NCBI GenBank assembly: GCA_001600875.1
Contig: BCLD01000013.1
Coordinates: forward strand, 789,741-853,740
DNA length: 64,000 nucleotides
Source of the DNA: Solicoccozyma terricola
Taxonomy: Eukaryota; Basidiomycota; Tremellomycetes; Filobasidiales; Piskurozymaceae
Direction: 5' to 3'
Under the pieces are notes generated by a model that was not told the origin of the DNA, did no database searches, and saw nothing but the letters and a program-made list of their open reading frames with translations. Shown here in pieces: positions 25,051-37,891 of the stretch. Each line of letters opens with the position of its first letter. Position 1 is the first letter of the stretch. Position numbers and translations under genes: made by a program.

Positions 25051-28000
25051 ATGGACGACGAACCAGTCTACGATCCATCCATGCCGATGGGGATAGGTTC
25101 TCCCGTCCTCCCACACGCGATCCTCGATACGACTCCCTCGGCCATCTCCACTCCTCCAGTCCTCGCAGAGCAGGTCCTGCCACCGCCGACTGATGCAGTG
25201 CCGTCTGCCGCCACGTATTCGGTACCAGACTTTGTTCTGCCGGGGTTGAGGGAGGATGTGGCGGAGGTGGAGGTGGAAACGGTGGGGGAGGAGGTCGATG
25301 CTAAGACTGGTATTCGATTAGTTGAAGAGCAAGTTGTACAGTCGGCTGAAGAGCCAGTTGTTCAATCGTCTGAAGAGCCAGTCATCCAATTGCTTGAAAA
25401 GGCAGTCACCGAGTCGGAACCGGTGGACGAGGTGAAAATGGAAATAACAGAGAATGTAGGAGACGTGAATGCGAGCGATCAAGTACAGCCATCCAACGGG
25501 GAGGAGAATGCACCATTGAAGGAGGAGGAAACGGAGGTAGCGCAAAGTATACCACATTCGGATACTACAGCAATCGGCGAGGATGATGATGATACACAAG
25601 TTCAAGTGGATTTGGAAATGGATCTAGTTGGTGATTCGGATACGGATGTACCAACTCCTACCGAACCTGCTGCTGTATCCACCGAAGCTATTCCTCCCAC
25701 CAAAGAAGAACCCACAACCACTCCACCACCATCCCGACGGCCACTCAACCTCCAACGTCGTTCTCCCATCTACGACACGTCAACACCATCCATCACACCT
25801 GCATACTCACTTCCTCAAAAGCCGACGGATGTAGTCGCTGCTTCAGCGTATGATATCAACCATCGAAGATCGTCGAGCAACACACCGAGTGCCGGTGTAC
25901 AGAGGTCGATAGCACCACTTCCTTCGATGTCGACGTCGACGTCGACGCCGTCCAAAGGTAGAGCAGCGAGAGACAAGGGATGGAAGGATATCATTTGGCC
26001 AGACGGGTTGAATAAGGATAGTCAAAGCGTCAAGAGGTTTCCAGCGCTCGTTGAGAATTGGGTAGACGGAGATGGAACGCCTCAATCGACACTCGCGTTG
26101 TTCGAAGCGAGTTGTGCAGATGGAGACGTAGGAGATGCAAGAGCCTGGTTTGGAGCATTTCAAAAGGAGAACCCGACGGCGACTAGACCGCTACTGGAAC
26201 TGATTGATTTGGAATTGGCACATAATAACTTTGGGGAGGTGGTAAAGTTGTTTGAAAAGGCGTTGAGAGGGTTAGGTGGGAGTGTTGGTGCGGTTCCTGG
26301 AGTGGAGATATGGAGTGAGTCGGAAATTTGGGACCCCCAGGTTGATAGTGTTGAGTTTCCGATTCAAGACACTGACGGTATACCGAACGCTCACACCCTC
26401 AGAATCATACCTTCACTATATACGTCGACAAAATCCTATCCCTACCGTCAACTCATCCAGTTCCACCGCCGCATCCCAACAAGCATCAGCTGATAAAGTC
26501 CGTGAGACCGTACGCGCAGCTTACGAACTCGCATTGAAGGAATGCGGGAACGATATCGACAGTGGAGATATTTGGAGAGAGTACATCGGGTTCTTGGGAG
26601 AAAGAGAGGGTGTGACATCTTGGGAGGTTTCACAGCAGCAAGATGCAATTAGAGCTGTTTATCAGAGAGCGGTGGTAATACCACTTGCTAACGTGGAGAT
26701 GCTTTGGAGGGAGTATGATCAGTTTGAAAACAAGTTGAACAAGGTTACGGTGAGTTTGTGGGATTCCAGGGCGGGAGGTCTTCCTCACAGCTCGGGCACT
26801 GATATTATAAGAAATCAAAACTCTCTTTCCTTGTTTCTGCCCCCCCCCCCCCCTCTTTTTTTCCCCTCCCCTCAACTGTCATCTCTTCGTACCACCTTTT
26901 GCGGAAATCTTTGCTGGTCTCGCGTGTGGATTGAAAAAAAAAAATCCAACTACTGGGTGTACATCACTTCGAAAAAACGATCGCATGACATGCCGTGACA
27001 CGCGATGGCTGCTTTCCCACTGGTGCCCCGTTGCTCTCGTCGTCTTATCGTCAATGTCGCGTTGCAATCGGGGTCTCCATCGTGGAACCCACGCGCATCT
27101 CTCACCCATCACCATCGCCATCGTTGTCATCTCTGAAACGACGAAAATGATCGACCTGTTGTCCACCTGCCGTTCCACGAATCCCTTCGTCACTGTCATC
27201 CCGGGCCTTAAATCTCCATCCTTCCGACGCCGATTGCCCCCACCCCTACCAGGCCAAGAAATTCCTTGCAGAACGCTCACCAGCCTACATGACCGCCCGC
27301 AAAGCCCTGCGAGAACTCAAACAGCACACCGAAGCACTTTCGCCACCACCAGTCATACCCCCACGTCCAACCTGGGCAGAGTCTGATCGAGCGCTTGCCA
27401 TCCACTGGAAAAAGTACCTCAAGTGGGAAGAGAGTAACCCACTTGATATCGAGGACGCTGGAAGTTTGCAGTCCAGGGTCATCTATGCCATGCGGAAATG
27501 TCTGACGCAGATGAGGTTCTTCCCGGAGCTCTGGTGGGTTTTGCAATTAGCGTGTGCAGATCATGCCTATCAGATCCTGACTCGGCTATACCCCGCGGCT
27601 TTGCGTTTTGCAGGTTCCATGTCGCCTCGTATCTACAGGGTCAGGGCCGTCTTGATGAAGCTGGCGCGTACCTGAAAACCGGCGTAGATGCGAACCCGCA
27701 CAGGTGAGGATTACGTCCGCAGTCGTCCCTGCCCCTTGCCATGTTCTGATCACCTGCCAACGTTGTCCCAGCTTCCTTCTCACATTCGCCTACGCCGAGC
27801 ATGAGGAAGCCAAGAAGAATAACGCCGCAGCGCACGCAGCCTACGAGCGCCTGTTAAAGGAACACAGTGAAGCTATCGAAAAGACCAGAGAGTCCGTCGA
27901 GAAGGAGGTCCTTTCGACGATGGGACCCGATATCTCAGTCGACGAAGAAGCACCAAAGGACGAGGACATTGAGATGGTTGGCGCAGGACCGACGGCTGTC

Positions 28001-29453
28001 GCCAAGGCACGAATAGACCGTGAGGCTCGCGGTCAAGCTGTTCGTGATCGTAGAGCCAAGGAGATCGAGGACCTCGTCACTGCTGGTGGTATCATCTGGG
28101 TAATGTACATGCGCTTTGTGCGGAGAGCTGAGGTTAGTTGGTGGCAGGCAGATGGTGAACTCTGCGGCAAGCTAATAAGAATTCAACATTCATCCAGGGC
28201 ATGAAAGCTGCGAGAGTTTTGTTCGGTACCGCGAGAAAGTCGCCTTGTATTGCTTGGCAGGTGTATGAATCGGCAGGTGAGATTGTGTTCATCAACGACA
28301 TAGACGTTTTGCGGATCTGACCCTCGTATACAGCATCCATGGAGTACGTCTGCAACAATCAATCTAGCATTGCGACCAAGATCTTTGAGCTTGGCCTGAA
28401 GGCCTTCCCCGAAGAGGTAGCCTTGGCTGTCAAGTTCTTGCAATTCCAGCTGCAGATCAACGACGAACCAAGTCAGTGGCAAGGAGCCTTTACTGTCCGG
28501 AGGGACCGTGTCGCTGATATTAAGGCTATCACAGACGCTCGTGCTCTCTTCGAGCGACTCATTCTCAAGTTCACGCCCGACAAGGCAAGACCAATCTGGG
28601 AACTGTGGGCGAAGCACGAGTACACGTATGGCGATTTGGCCGCTTGTCAAAAGATGGAAGCGAGATTTGCCGAAGCATATCCATCGGGTAAGTCGATCGC
28701 TCAATAGCATATTGTCGATCCTTGATTGACACGGCTTTGACTTTCAGAATCGCCCCTCAAACGATTTGCTTCACGGTACATCTATCAAGGCATCGACCAA
28801 ATCCTACTGCGCGATCTTGGCTTTGGGGCGAAAACAGCAGCATCGACTGCACCAGCCGCGGCCTCAGTACCGACTAAAAGACCTCTGCCAGAAGACTCTC
28901 CGGCCAGGCTTTCCCCTCGAATACCCGAATCTCGCTACCGAGATGATCGGCCACCACCGCCTCGCAACGACCTGCCAATGAAACGAGCCCGACCGCAGTC
29001 TCCGCCACCGCGTGAGCGTGAACGTTGGCCAGCTCCGCCACCGGCTGAGAACGGTTGGGGACAGCGTCGAGAGCCATCGCCGCCACCCCGCAGAGTAGAG
29101 CCGCGTGGCCCACCGGCACCGATACCTGCGGCAGAGGTACTCGATCGCTCGGGTCTCCCTAAAACAATTGTGTGGTTCCTGGGTAATCTCCCTAGTGCTC
29201 GCACATTCGACGGTGAGTTCAGAACAAGTGCTTGTCAAGGATAGGCTTCTGACACGCCCACCACTTTTGTTACCAGGCCCACTGTTCCGTCCTGATGATC
29301 TGATGGGAGTGCTAGCATCTCAAAATCTGCCGGGCGGTCGTGGAGGAGGTGTGCCGGGTGAGTATTCCCCACGAAAGCACCTGATCCATACAAAACATGT
29401 CTGATACGTTATCGGTTGCAGATCTCGGCTACAGAGGTCCGCCTCGCAGATGA
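25051..29453 (+). CDS. RNA14: RNA14 / CstF-77 mRNA 3'-end processing factor
   Basis: HAT-repeat scaffold of cleavage factor IA; it binds Rna15 and Pcf11 and positions the cleavage/polyadenylation machinery. The start at 25051 gives MDDEPVYDPSMPMGIGSPVL. A poorly conserved acidic N-terminal region of about 300 residues precedes the HAT array, which starts near 25980 (KDIIWPDGLNKDSQSVKRFP). HAT blocks: LALFEASCADGDVGDARAWF, then WK-SYLHYIRRQNP after an intron, LWREYDQFENKLNK, AKKFLAERSPAYMTARKALR, HWKKYLKWEESNPLD, FAYAEHEEAKKNNAAAHAAY, IWVMYMRFVRRAE and IWELWAKHEYTYGDLAACQK. The C-terminus is Pro/Arg-rich (RPQSPPPRERERWPAPPP), then the conserved tail LPKTIVWFLGNLPSARTFDG and LFRPDDLMGVLAS, ending DLGYRGPPRR. 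One intron, 26750-27252, is 503 nt and carries a 14-C tract; the others are short. The extended N-terminus is unusual for the family. Confidence 0.9.
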
Positions 29454-29515
29454 ACAGCATGTGATTGCCCTAGTCGTTATGATGTCGTTTTGTAATACAG
29501 CAACAAGTGCTTCAT

Positions 29516-32500
29516 CTATCTCCAGCATTCGATTCGTCTTCGCATGATAGCCTGAATCTTCTGATCTTCCAAGACTATGCCCAATCTCTCCCTGAGTCTG
29601 TCCAGATCACCACCGAACGCCAGAGCCATAGCTTGCGAAAAGGATGGCCGTCCATCCCCCGATGGCTCTTGCGGGAGTGACAAGATGACAGATGCGTCAC
29701 GCAGCTCACGCCAAGGCGCCTCTGGCTTACGAACGTGTCCATCCAGCCCAATAATGCACACCTCGCACCAGGCGTCAACCTCCAACGCCAATTCAAGTCC
29801 ACCCGTTGCTGTGTATTTGGACCAGCCAGCAAACACTGCTCGCTGGAGAATGTGATTGGACAAGTGTGCAACGGTGAGGCGGTATATCTTGCTGAGATCT
29901 TTCGGTGGAAGGGTTCTTGCCAGAAGACCAAGCTGAGATGATAATGCTGACATCGCAGTGACCAAAGCAGTCCCAGGTTGCCATTCCAGAGCATCAGCCG
30001 AGGAGTCTTCGGGAGTATCCCAACGCCTGATGAGACAGGTCACATCAGTTCGAGTGACGCTACATTGTGTGTTACGCCACTTACCTTGTCAGATGTGACT
30101 TCAAGTCCCTCTCAACCTCCAGTGATATATGTCTTATCATCATCTCTTCCGCTCGAGTGGAAAGTGCTTCAAATCGTTTACAGATATCCCCGAAAATGGC
30201 CTGTCCATCTACACGGATACCCGGCAGTGATTGAGCTTGTCGCATACTGCTTGGATCAGCCTTTAACTGTGCGAGGAGCTCGATATAGGTCTGATCGCAA
30301 ATCACGTCAGAAATTATGGCAATGGATCTCGAGGGTAAGATAATGGAACGCACCGGCTCATCATCCCACCGCGACAATACTTCTTGCAACCATGCAGCAC
30401 TGACCCAAGCCTTACATAGGCGCTGAAGGCCAGCCGTCCCGCTAGTCATCTGACCTTGCTCTGCACTAAGACCGTTATGACCAGCGTGGCCAGCCAACGC
30501 TCCTGGTACAGCTCGCATAAACGACGACGAGAGTGTTTCGAATGCGTCGAGCGATCCAAGGAGGCGATCATGGTACATCTCGAGGAGAGGAAGTTGTATC
30601 CGAGCGAGGAAGGGTAGCTTGAATCTGACGGAGGGTAAAGAAGAGTAACGATCTAGAAGAGTGGTAAATTAGTTCAATGGCTTTGCCCTACAACATGTCT
30701 ATTGACTTACCCGTGACTTGCTCGAGGAGCGCCTGTACCTGCTGTGCTCCCAATGTAGGGCGAAGTTCCGACTTTGGAGTATCTTCGGACTCTTCAAACA
30801 TTGTCTCTGAATCCGCGATTGTCCAGCTCTCGCCAGATGAAATGATCTGGTTGTATTGCTCCTCCGCAACTGAAGGCGAGTGCAGTCAGTTGCCATACTA
30901 CCTACCTACCACACACCCGAAGGATGGAATGACTCACACTTCCTTTCGCCTGCTAGCCACCGTTCATACCAATCTGATGTGCTCAACACCTGCTCGGCCA
31001 ATCCCTTCCATTCAAGCTCATCGACACTCCCACGTCGTCTCCGCCTGACAGCGGACCACGTCCGAGTGATATCAAAGTCGTCCGCTCGAATGGAATCATC
31101 GAAGATGACGGTTTGATACACTGTATGTGCGAGGAGGGCAGGATGGTCGAGGAGATGTGGGAAACGGCGTTGTAGCAGGGAAAGAGGAAGGGGTATGAGC
31201 TGATTTATGAGCTCGGACTGAAACAAGGGAGATGTTAGTAATGTTACCCTTGCATCAATCGTCCCCACCTTCCGCTTACTAGCGCATCCACCTCAGCAAA
31301 TCCAGTCCTATCCAACAACGGCTGTAAGTAGTCTTCTGCAAAATGGCGATGTTCGAAGATTAGATCTAGGATATGACTGAACGCCCATTCCGGCTGTCCA
31401 TGACAATTTCTCAGCATTGTTAACAATGGCGATTTTTGGCAAACGATCGTCGTTCTCACCTTGTCCAGACGATTGGTACCTCTAGTTCCCTCGAAATGGA
31501 ATTTGAAACGTAACGCCACAGGATGAATCATGACTTCGATAGGGTAGATCCCAGTAGGAGCATTTGGAGTGGAGGGTGAGATGTCTAGATTCATCTTTTC
31601 TGCACTGTTTGGATGACCGAGAAGTCAGATACAGATGACCACCACCGGGTAGATTCGAATCACTTACTCTACTTGAAGGGAAAGCATCTCACGGAAAGCA
31701 ATCTCGAATTCTTTCCGATTTTCAATTGGAACAGATGGATAATCAATCTTCTTTGGCCATCCGATTCCATCCAATGATTTCAGTAGACGACTAGGGTAAC
31801 GGAGTATTTCGTCAAGGACCTTGTCTTTCAAGAGCTCGGCGCGTACACTAACCTCGCCAATGCACTTTTGATACCTTGCCACGTTTCATCTCTCACGGTT
31901 CTCGCAATACCAACGAGTGATACCGACGGTGGTAAAGACTGTTGCATCTGTCCGACTAAAGCGTGAAGTTGACGAAAGATGGGAAGACCGGATAATGCTG
32001 GATGGGAGGATGTAGTCGAGGTGGACGGTGAGTGGGAAGGAGAGAGTGCTTGTTGGCTGTAAGAGAGTGGTTTTGAGATGTCTTGTTCTGTGATTCGATC
32101 ACAATGAGAATAATATCGCACATACCTCAAATCCATTACCTTCTCCAGTAATGCAGCCCACTGTCTGGCGATATCCAACATCTCCAAACGCTCTTGCAAC
32201 TTCTCCAACCGTACCAACAGCTTGTCATCCGCAGTCGTCTGCTGTTTGCCGTTGTCCTCTTCAATACTCGCATCGTCGCCAAACACATCTTGGACGAGAG
32301 AACTGATTTCGTCAGCTAATGCGTATCGTTCGAGGGACAGGGATTGAGCAGAGTCGAGGACGGTACGAAGAGTCGCGCGTGTGGTCTGAAGGATGTTTGG
32401 GAGGCGAGATGTAACGTCGGCGAGCTGGCAGGGAGGGTACCGTAATCAGGGGAGAGAGAGGTCAATAGGACAGATTTGAGAAAGGTCTTTGAAGCTCCCC

Positions 32501-32726
32501 GTACCTCAGTCTCGGTGCTTTCTAGTTCATGCCGCCACTTCTCCTGCTCTACGTCGAGCTTCAGCATTCCATCGTTGCCGGTTCCAGTCGCCAGCTGCAC
32601 CAGGTCCTCCCACGATGTGAAGTGATCATCTAGGTGCTTGATGACTGCGCTTTCGACATCAGCGACTTGCTCTGTCGAGGTGTCCAGCACGGCCAGATTG
32701 TCGATCTGTTGAATTATGGAGGACAT
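29516..32726 (-). CDS. RINT1: RINT1/TIP20 Dsl1-complex tethering subunit
   Basis: Vesicle-tethering protein for Golgi-to-ER transport. The start at 32726 gives MSSIIQQIDNLAVLDTSTEQ, followed by a helical coiled N-terminal region (DDKLLVRLEKLQERLEMLDI). The RINT1_TIP1 domain is recognised by EVMIHPVALRFKFHFEGTRG-TNRLDK joined to PEWAFSHILDLIFEHRHFAE, then FDITRTWSAVRRRRRGSVDE and the C-terminal helices DSIRADDFD, YERWLAGERK and LYHDRLLGSLDAFETL-like segments down to QAIMRRRIECWR. Seven or more short introns. Its end lies 62 bp from the RNA14 stop, tail to tail, so the 3' UTRs must overlap. Confidence 0.85.
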
Positions 32727-33208
32727 GATGGGATGGAGTAGGGGAGGTTACTATGCTGACATGTTGGACTTGATGGATAGCCAGGAGATGGATGGGTGCG
32801 GCGGGAAGTGCTGTAGGGGTGGTTGCGAGGGCGGTGATGACGGTGGAGACGATACGAGATGATGAATGATGGTGCCCACCTAACGAATGATGCTGCTGCC
32901 CTGTTTTTGCCACGTGACCGAGTCCATTCCCGTCGAAACCAAACGGGGAAGGGGTGACGGTGACGGGCAACATCATTCGGCTCACACACCATCTCACACG
33001 CAAGCACAGACAGTCGAGCAGGCTAGCATCCTGTTGGGATACCCTTTCACTCCATCCAGAGCCCGCCACCAGCCTACCAGCCTACCAGAGCCTTCAGTCT
33101 CGGCGAACAGGGAACCCCAGTCTACCCTCCCCCCACCATTCCTTTCTTCTCCCATACCCCCGCTCTCTTTCTTCGCCATTCGACAACCCCCTTACCGACA
33201 CATCTGTC
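32727..33208. promoter_or_regulatory. Divergent promoter RINT1 / acidic protein
   Basis: 482 bp; a cacgtgac E-box-like site is near 32911. No gene seen. ORFs here are shadows. Confidence 0.4.
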
Positions 33209-35563
33209 ATGGACATAGACGACGAAGCGATTCACCATGGCTCAGGAGATGAGGACCACATGATGGTCGATGGCATCCAAGTCGTTGCCAGCATGAGTTC
33301 CCAACCCGACGACGCGATGCAGACGGATGAAGTGGCAGCGACAGGACCAGACATGGACGAAGAGATGGAAACGGGTGATAAAGAAGATGATGGAGACGAA
33401 CTGATGGTGGTCACAGAAGACGATGAAAAGCTAGAGGAACCAACACCAACACAGTCAGCTAGGATGTCACCAGTCGACGAGACTGTCGTTGTCGTTCAAC
33501 CTTTCCCCTCATTCCCCACCATCGAAACTCCGCCACTCCATTCCCCGACCCCCGCCGCCATTTCACAACCATTCACATCGAACCTCGGCAATACACCTCC
33601 TGCCTGGCCACCAGCGCCAACAGACGTTCCGGTCGTTCCATCGCGACTACCAGACGCGTTGAGTGTGTTGGAAAGTGGGATCGCGGCTGAACATGAGGAA
33701 GAGAAACAGATGGACGCTGGGACACCGCCGAGTGTGAGAGCTGAACCGTCGGAGAGTGTGGATAATGGGAACGTCGTGGAGGCGACGGATGGTGGTGATA
33801 ATGTGGTGGAGGCGCAGTCGGAAGAAAAGTTTGACGAGACAAAGGCTGCCCTTGCAGATGCCCAAGATACGACAGCGGATACGCAATTTCATGCCGAGGA
33901 TCATAGTCGCACCATGGACGAATTCGACCAGCATGCGGGGCAGAATGACCCTGACCATCTAGCACACCAAGTCGTTGCGGAAGAAGACATTGAAGAATCA
34001 ATGGAAGACGTCATCCCACCAATCCTGTTAATCTTCAGCGATACGCTCAGTCGATCACTCTTCTTCCCTCTTCCAAACGACATCGATCCACCCTCGTCGT
34101 TAATCGGCGATGTGGTTTTGGAGCAAAAAGCGGAAGAGATCGCACATGCACCGTTGGAAGAGTTTTTCATGGAATTGAGATTGGCATTGGGTGAAGAATG
34201 GGATGATACGAAAGGTGTTGATATGGTGTTGGAGCAGAGGGATGTGCAATTGACGATCAAAGAGGTAGGTTCTGGGACACATCTATCCCGCAGACCACCA
34301 TTGTTGACGCTGACGCCAATTCATGATCCTACCAGAATGACAAGCAGACTCTTCAACTCTCACTGATGGATATTATCGCACTCCATATGCGTCTCGGGTG
34401 TCCTCAACCTTTGATATTCCACGTGTCATCGACGCCTGAGAACTTTTACAGGAGATACAAGACGATACTGGGTATGTTGGATGCGAGAGAAGCGAGTGAA
34501 CATGAAGACGATGAGGAAGAGCAGGAGGAGGGAGAGGGGGAGGGAGAGGTGAATGACGGTAATGAAGGCGTGGAAGAGGGTGTTGTCAAGGAGGGAGAAC
34601 AGAATGTCGATGAGAGTACAGCCGAGTTGAAAGAGACCAATCAAGGACCAGTGGCGTCAGCTTTGGACGAGCAGTCTCAGACAGTCGTTGCGGAGGGTGA
34701 GCAAGATCAGTCGGAGAATGTGCAGGAGTTGGCCAACGTCAACGAATGTGAGTCTCCTGCAATGCCTGTTGTTTTCACCACGCCTGGTCCTGACGACGTC
34801 TTTGGTTATTATTCACTGGTTGCAGTTCCCGCCGATGCAATATCCAGTCAAACTGATACTGCGGTGGACGCTGGTTCATCATCTGCACCAGCTGCTGAGC
34901 AACATCGGGACGCTGAAATTTCCAACGAGGTGTCAGAGCAGGACACGGAGAGACAAGATGATCAGGAGTTCATCGAGGGCGAAGACGAGTACGAGATATA
35001 CGACGAGGCGGAAGGGGAGCAAGAGGAAGAGCATGACGATCAAGCACCAGATCACGAGCAGGGCGCAGAGGAGGAAAAAGATGAGGATGCCGGAGAGGCA
35101 CCCGAGGACGATGTTGACCATGAGCATGTGGTCTATGATGAAGAGAATGTGCAAGGGGCTGAAGATGAAGGGGAGGATTTCGAAGAGGGTCAAGAATACG
35201 AAGAGTACGAAGATGCCGAAGACGAGTACGGAGTGAATGGAGCGATCGCAGCAGCGGAGACGATGGTTGATGAGGGTTCGCAATTTGCAGGTGAGTTCGC
35301 CGTCAACTGCTTTGATTCTGGTCGATTGGATAGCTGACTGACGCCGCTCTTGGCTGTTGGCAGAAATATCAGAACACCCTGAAAACCCGGCCGCGAGCGG
35401 AGAATCCACGGATGCTGTTGCCACGAATGGACACGATGATGTTGTCATAGTCAATGGGGGGACCTCTCCTAAGAAACGATCTCTTGAAGAAGGTGAAGAA
35501 GACGATGATAGTAGGAACGTGAAGCAGAAGTTGGAGGAAGTTGAAGGCGGCGCGCAGGAGTGA
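33209..35563 (+). CDS. Large acidic protein of unknown function
   Basis: Not recognised. Exons 33209-34264, 34336-35290 and 35364-35563; introns 34265-34335 (GTAGGT...ACCAG) and 35291-35363 (GTGAGT...GGCAG). The start at 33209 gives MDIDDEAIHHGSGDEDHMMV. The N-terminal third is Asp/Glu/Pro-rich and disordered. A compact segment follows (about residues 270-430): PPILLIFSDTLSRSLFFPLP, LEEFFMELRLALGEEWDD, LQLSLMDIIALHMRLGCPQP and FHVSSTPENFYRRYKTILGM; this is the only part that looks folded. The C-terminal half is almost pure acidic repeats (EEEQEEGEGEGEVND; EGEQEEEHDDQAPDHEQG). It closes with a basic motif SPKKRSLEEGEEDDD that could be a nuclear localisation signal. A histone-binding or chromatin role would fit the composition, but this is only a guess. 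Confidence 0.75.
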
Positions 35564-36423
35564 TTGGTGAGTAATCGATTGGCGTTCGCAATCTGCCTGT
35601 TACGTCGAGAGCTTATCAGTGACGGCACGCCGCCTTTCAGTCATCCTGCGGGTTGTCGCTATGTGACCCCCCCCCCCCCCCCCACTCCGCCACAAGCGCA
35701 ATCCCACCTCTTTCTTTGCGGCTTTTCGCCGTCCCGCATTTCGGTCAATTCCCACCTTCTTGGGTGCTCGTTCCAGTAACGAACCATATTTATCGGGACG
35801 CCCAACCCGCTCTTATCCCACCCCACGCGTCTACTTCTCGGCTGGGGGTGTCTGTTTTTTCTTTTCTTTTCACGTCGCCTGGACACTCCCATCATCCACA
35901 AACTTCATAGGAGGACGGCGTCCGATCTCCACCCTCCCTTACAACTCTTGCGTTATTTTGAACGCCTGACGCCGGTCCTCGGAACCGTCCGAGTCACCAA
36001 CCCCCCGCGCGGCTCTTCTCCATTACCTCTCCACGACAACGACACGGTCAACACATCATCACGAAAAATATGGCGCAGTCCCCACTCGCCGAATCGACCA
36101 TAATTAAACGACCTTCATAAGAACCAACCACCCACCCGCACGCAATCAATGTGAGTTTTAAAAATGTCGACCTGCTAACCTTTTTTTGCCTGCACAGGTG
36201 GATGAAAAGTGTTTGAATGTGTGAATGTGTGTGAAAAGGGGTGCGTGTTGGCATTTTGTGCGACGATGGGCTTGTTTAGACGGTTGGGTGGTTCTCTCGT
36301 TCCGAGTAGTGTGGACCATGCACGTCATAATATGATGATCGATGATTGATTGATGATTGATGATTGATGATGATGATGATGATGATCTTATATATATATA
36401 TTATTTCAATTCAACATTTTTCT
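35564..36423. other. Intergenic, C tract and microsatellites
   Basis: 860 bp between convergent genes. It holds 17 C at 35667-35683, a (GATT)/(GAT)n stretch at about 36340-36390 and a tatatatata run next to it. I see no gene. Confidence 0.7.
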
Positions 36424-37137
36424 CTAAAACGCCACCCCGTCCTTTTTCCATCTACCCTCTAACCATGTCCTTACTTTTCTTTCCATTCCTCCTTCTACCC
36501 AATCCGCTTTATTGATTGTATAAATGACCTCCTTTGAACCTATTTTCATCCCTCTATCCACCGCATTTTCAACTTCCTTCTCATCACCTATACAACCAAA
36601 TACATTTTCAAGAAGACCTCTCATTTCTTGATTTTCAATCAATGTACCGAGTTTGACTTGTTCTAAATCACATCCTTCTGATAGACCGATAAGTGTTTGT
36701 GTTGGTGGTGTTGCGAATGACCATTTACATATGGACCATAACGCTTCAACAGCATAACCATTACCTCTCTTTTCGTAATCCAACATGACACCCGTCCATC
36801 CAATTTTTGATTCCCCCCATCCTTGACATGTATCACCTATGAATTCCCCTGTTTTACGTTCCTCAATAGCGAGAAAGCAATAATCTTTAGGTACTCTAGT
36901 CATGTATCTTTCTAAATTTGTTGAAATCCAAGAAGTAGTTCGTTCGATGGAATGTGGTTGTTGATTCATGTGGGGTTGATGGATGGTGTTACGTGGGTCT
37001 GCACCGATACGGTATGAGGATGGGACATCGGAGAGGACTGCAAGACGGATGAGAAGACGTGGGGAGAGGATGGTGAGCGGGGGTGGTGGGGGAGTGGTTG
37101 GAGTAGTGGTGGTGGCGGCAGTCGTCGTCGTGCTCAT
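36424..37137 (-). CDS. GNAT-family N-acetyltransferase (RimJ/RimL type), intronless
   Basis: Acetyl-CoA dependent N-acetyltransferase, substrate unknown. A single exon of 237 residues starts at 37137 (MSTTTTAATTTTPTTPPPPP). The GNAT core: LLIRLAVLSDVPSSYRIGAD, DYCFLAIEERKTGEFIGDTC, then the acetyl-CoA-binding strand and loop GVMLDYEKRGNGYAVEALWS (R-G-N-G-Y-A) and IENQEMRGLLENVFG. Most neighbours have several introns and GC-rich third positions; this gene has none and is visibly richer in A and T. That could mean retroposition, transfer or simply different codon pressure. Confidence 0.8.
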   Translation of the reverse strand: MSTTTTAATTTTPTTPPPPPLTILSPRLLIRLAVLSDVPSSYRIGADPRNTIHQPHMNQQPHSIERTTSWISTNLERYMTRVPKDYCFLAIEERKTGEFIGDTCQGWGESKIGWTGVMLDYEKRGNGYAVEALWSICKWSFATPPTQTLIGLSEGCDLEQVKLGTLIENQEMRGLLENVFGCIGDEKEVENAVDRGMKIGSKEVIYTINKADWVEGGMERKVRTWLEGRWKKDGVAF

Positions 37138-37891
37138 CTTGACAAGGTGGGGGTACAGGATAGAAAGGCGTGCAACTCTGACCAGGCCGACCTACACTGG
37201 GGGTCTATATACGTTACTTCAATCTGCCTGCCCTTGGCACTTGCATCCTGCCCTGCTCTCTCCAGACACAGCGTGATACCCATGCGAGTCAACACACGCT
37301 CTCACGTCTATACGAGTCAAGAAAATGGGATTGGTATTGGATGATGGCCAGCATGGTTCACCCTCATTGCCCCATACCATGACTCAACAATTCGGATCCG
37401 GCCGGCGGCGTTGGGATGGAATGGTAATTGTTTCTACAGGACGGGACTAGTTGGAAGAAGACAAGACATGGACTACATGGACTACATGCGGGCGGGGGTT
37501 CGTAGCACTGGATCAAGGTTTCGCAACCGNGGGGGGGGGGGGGGTATGTAATGATAAGATTTGTGGCGGAACCGCAGTCGGGAAGGGCCAGGATGTTGTT
37601 GGGGGGGTTTGCCTGCTGCCTGCTTACTACCTGCCTACCTGCCTGCTTACTGCTGCCTGCTTACTACCCACCTACCCACCTACCCACCCCAGCCCCAGAT
37701 CTCGCTGCGATGACGATGTGCTGATAGCTGTCCCTCCCTTCGTGAGTTGGCTTATGTCAGCAAAACGCGTCGCGGGGAGGAGGAGGGGGGGAGGGAGAGC
37801 GAAAAGGGGGACAGAGACCACCCCATCCACACCACACCCACACCCACCCACACTCACTCACCATCTACAACCAACACTCACTACGCACATC
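37138..37891. other. Divergent intergenic region with G tract and N
   Basis: 754 bp between GNAT and the PEBP-like gene. It has an N at 37530 followed by 14 G, and a (CTGC)/(CTAC)-rich stretch at 37610-37680 (ctgcctgcttactacctgcc). No gene seen. Confidence 0.6.
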
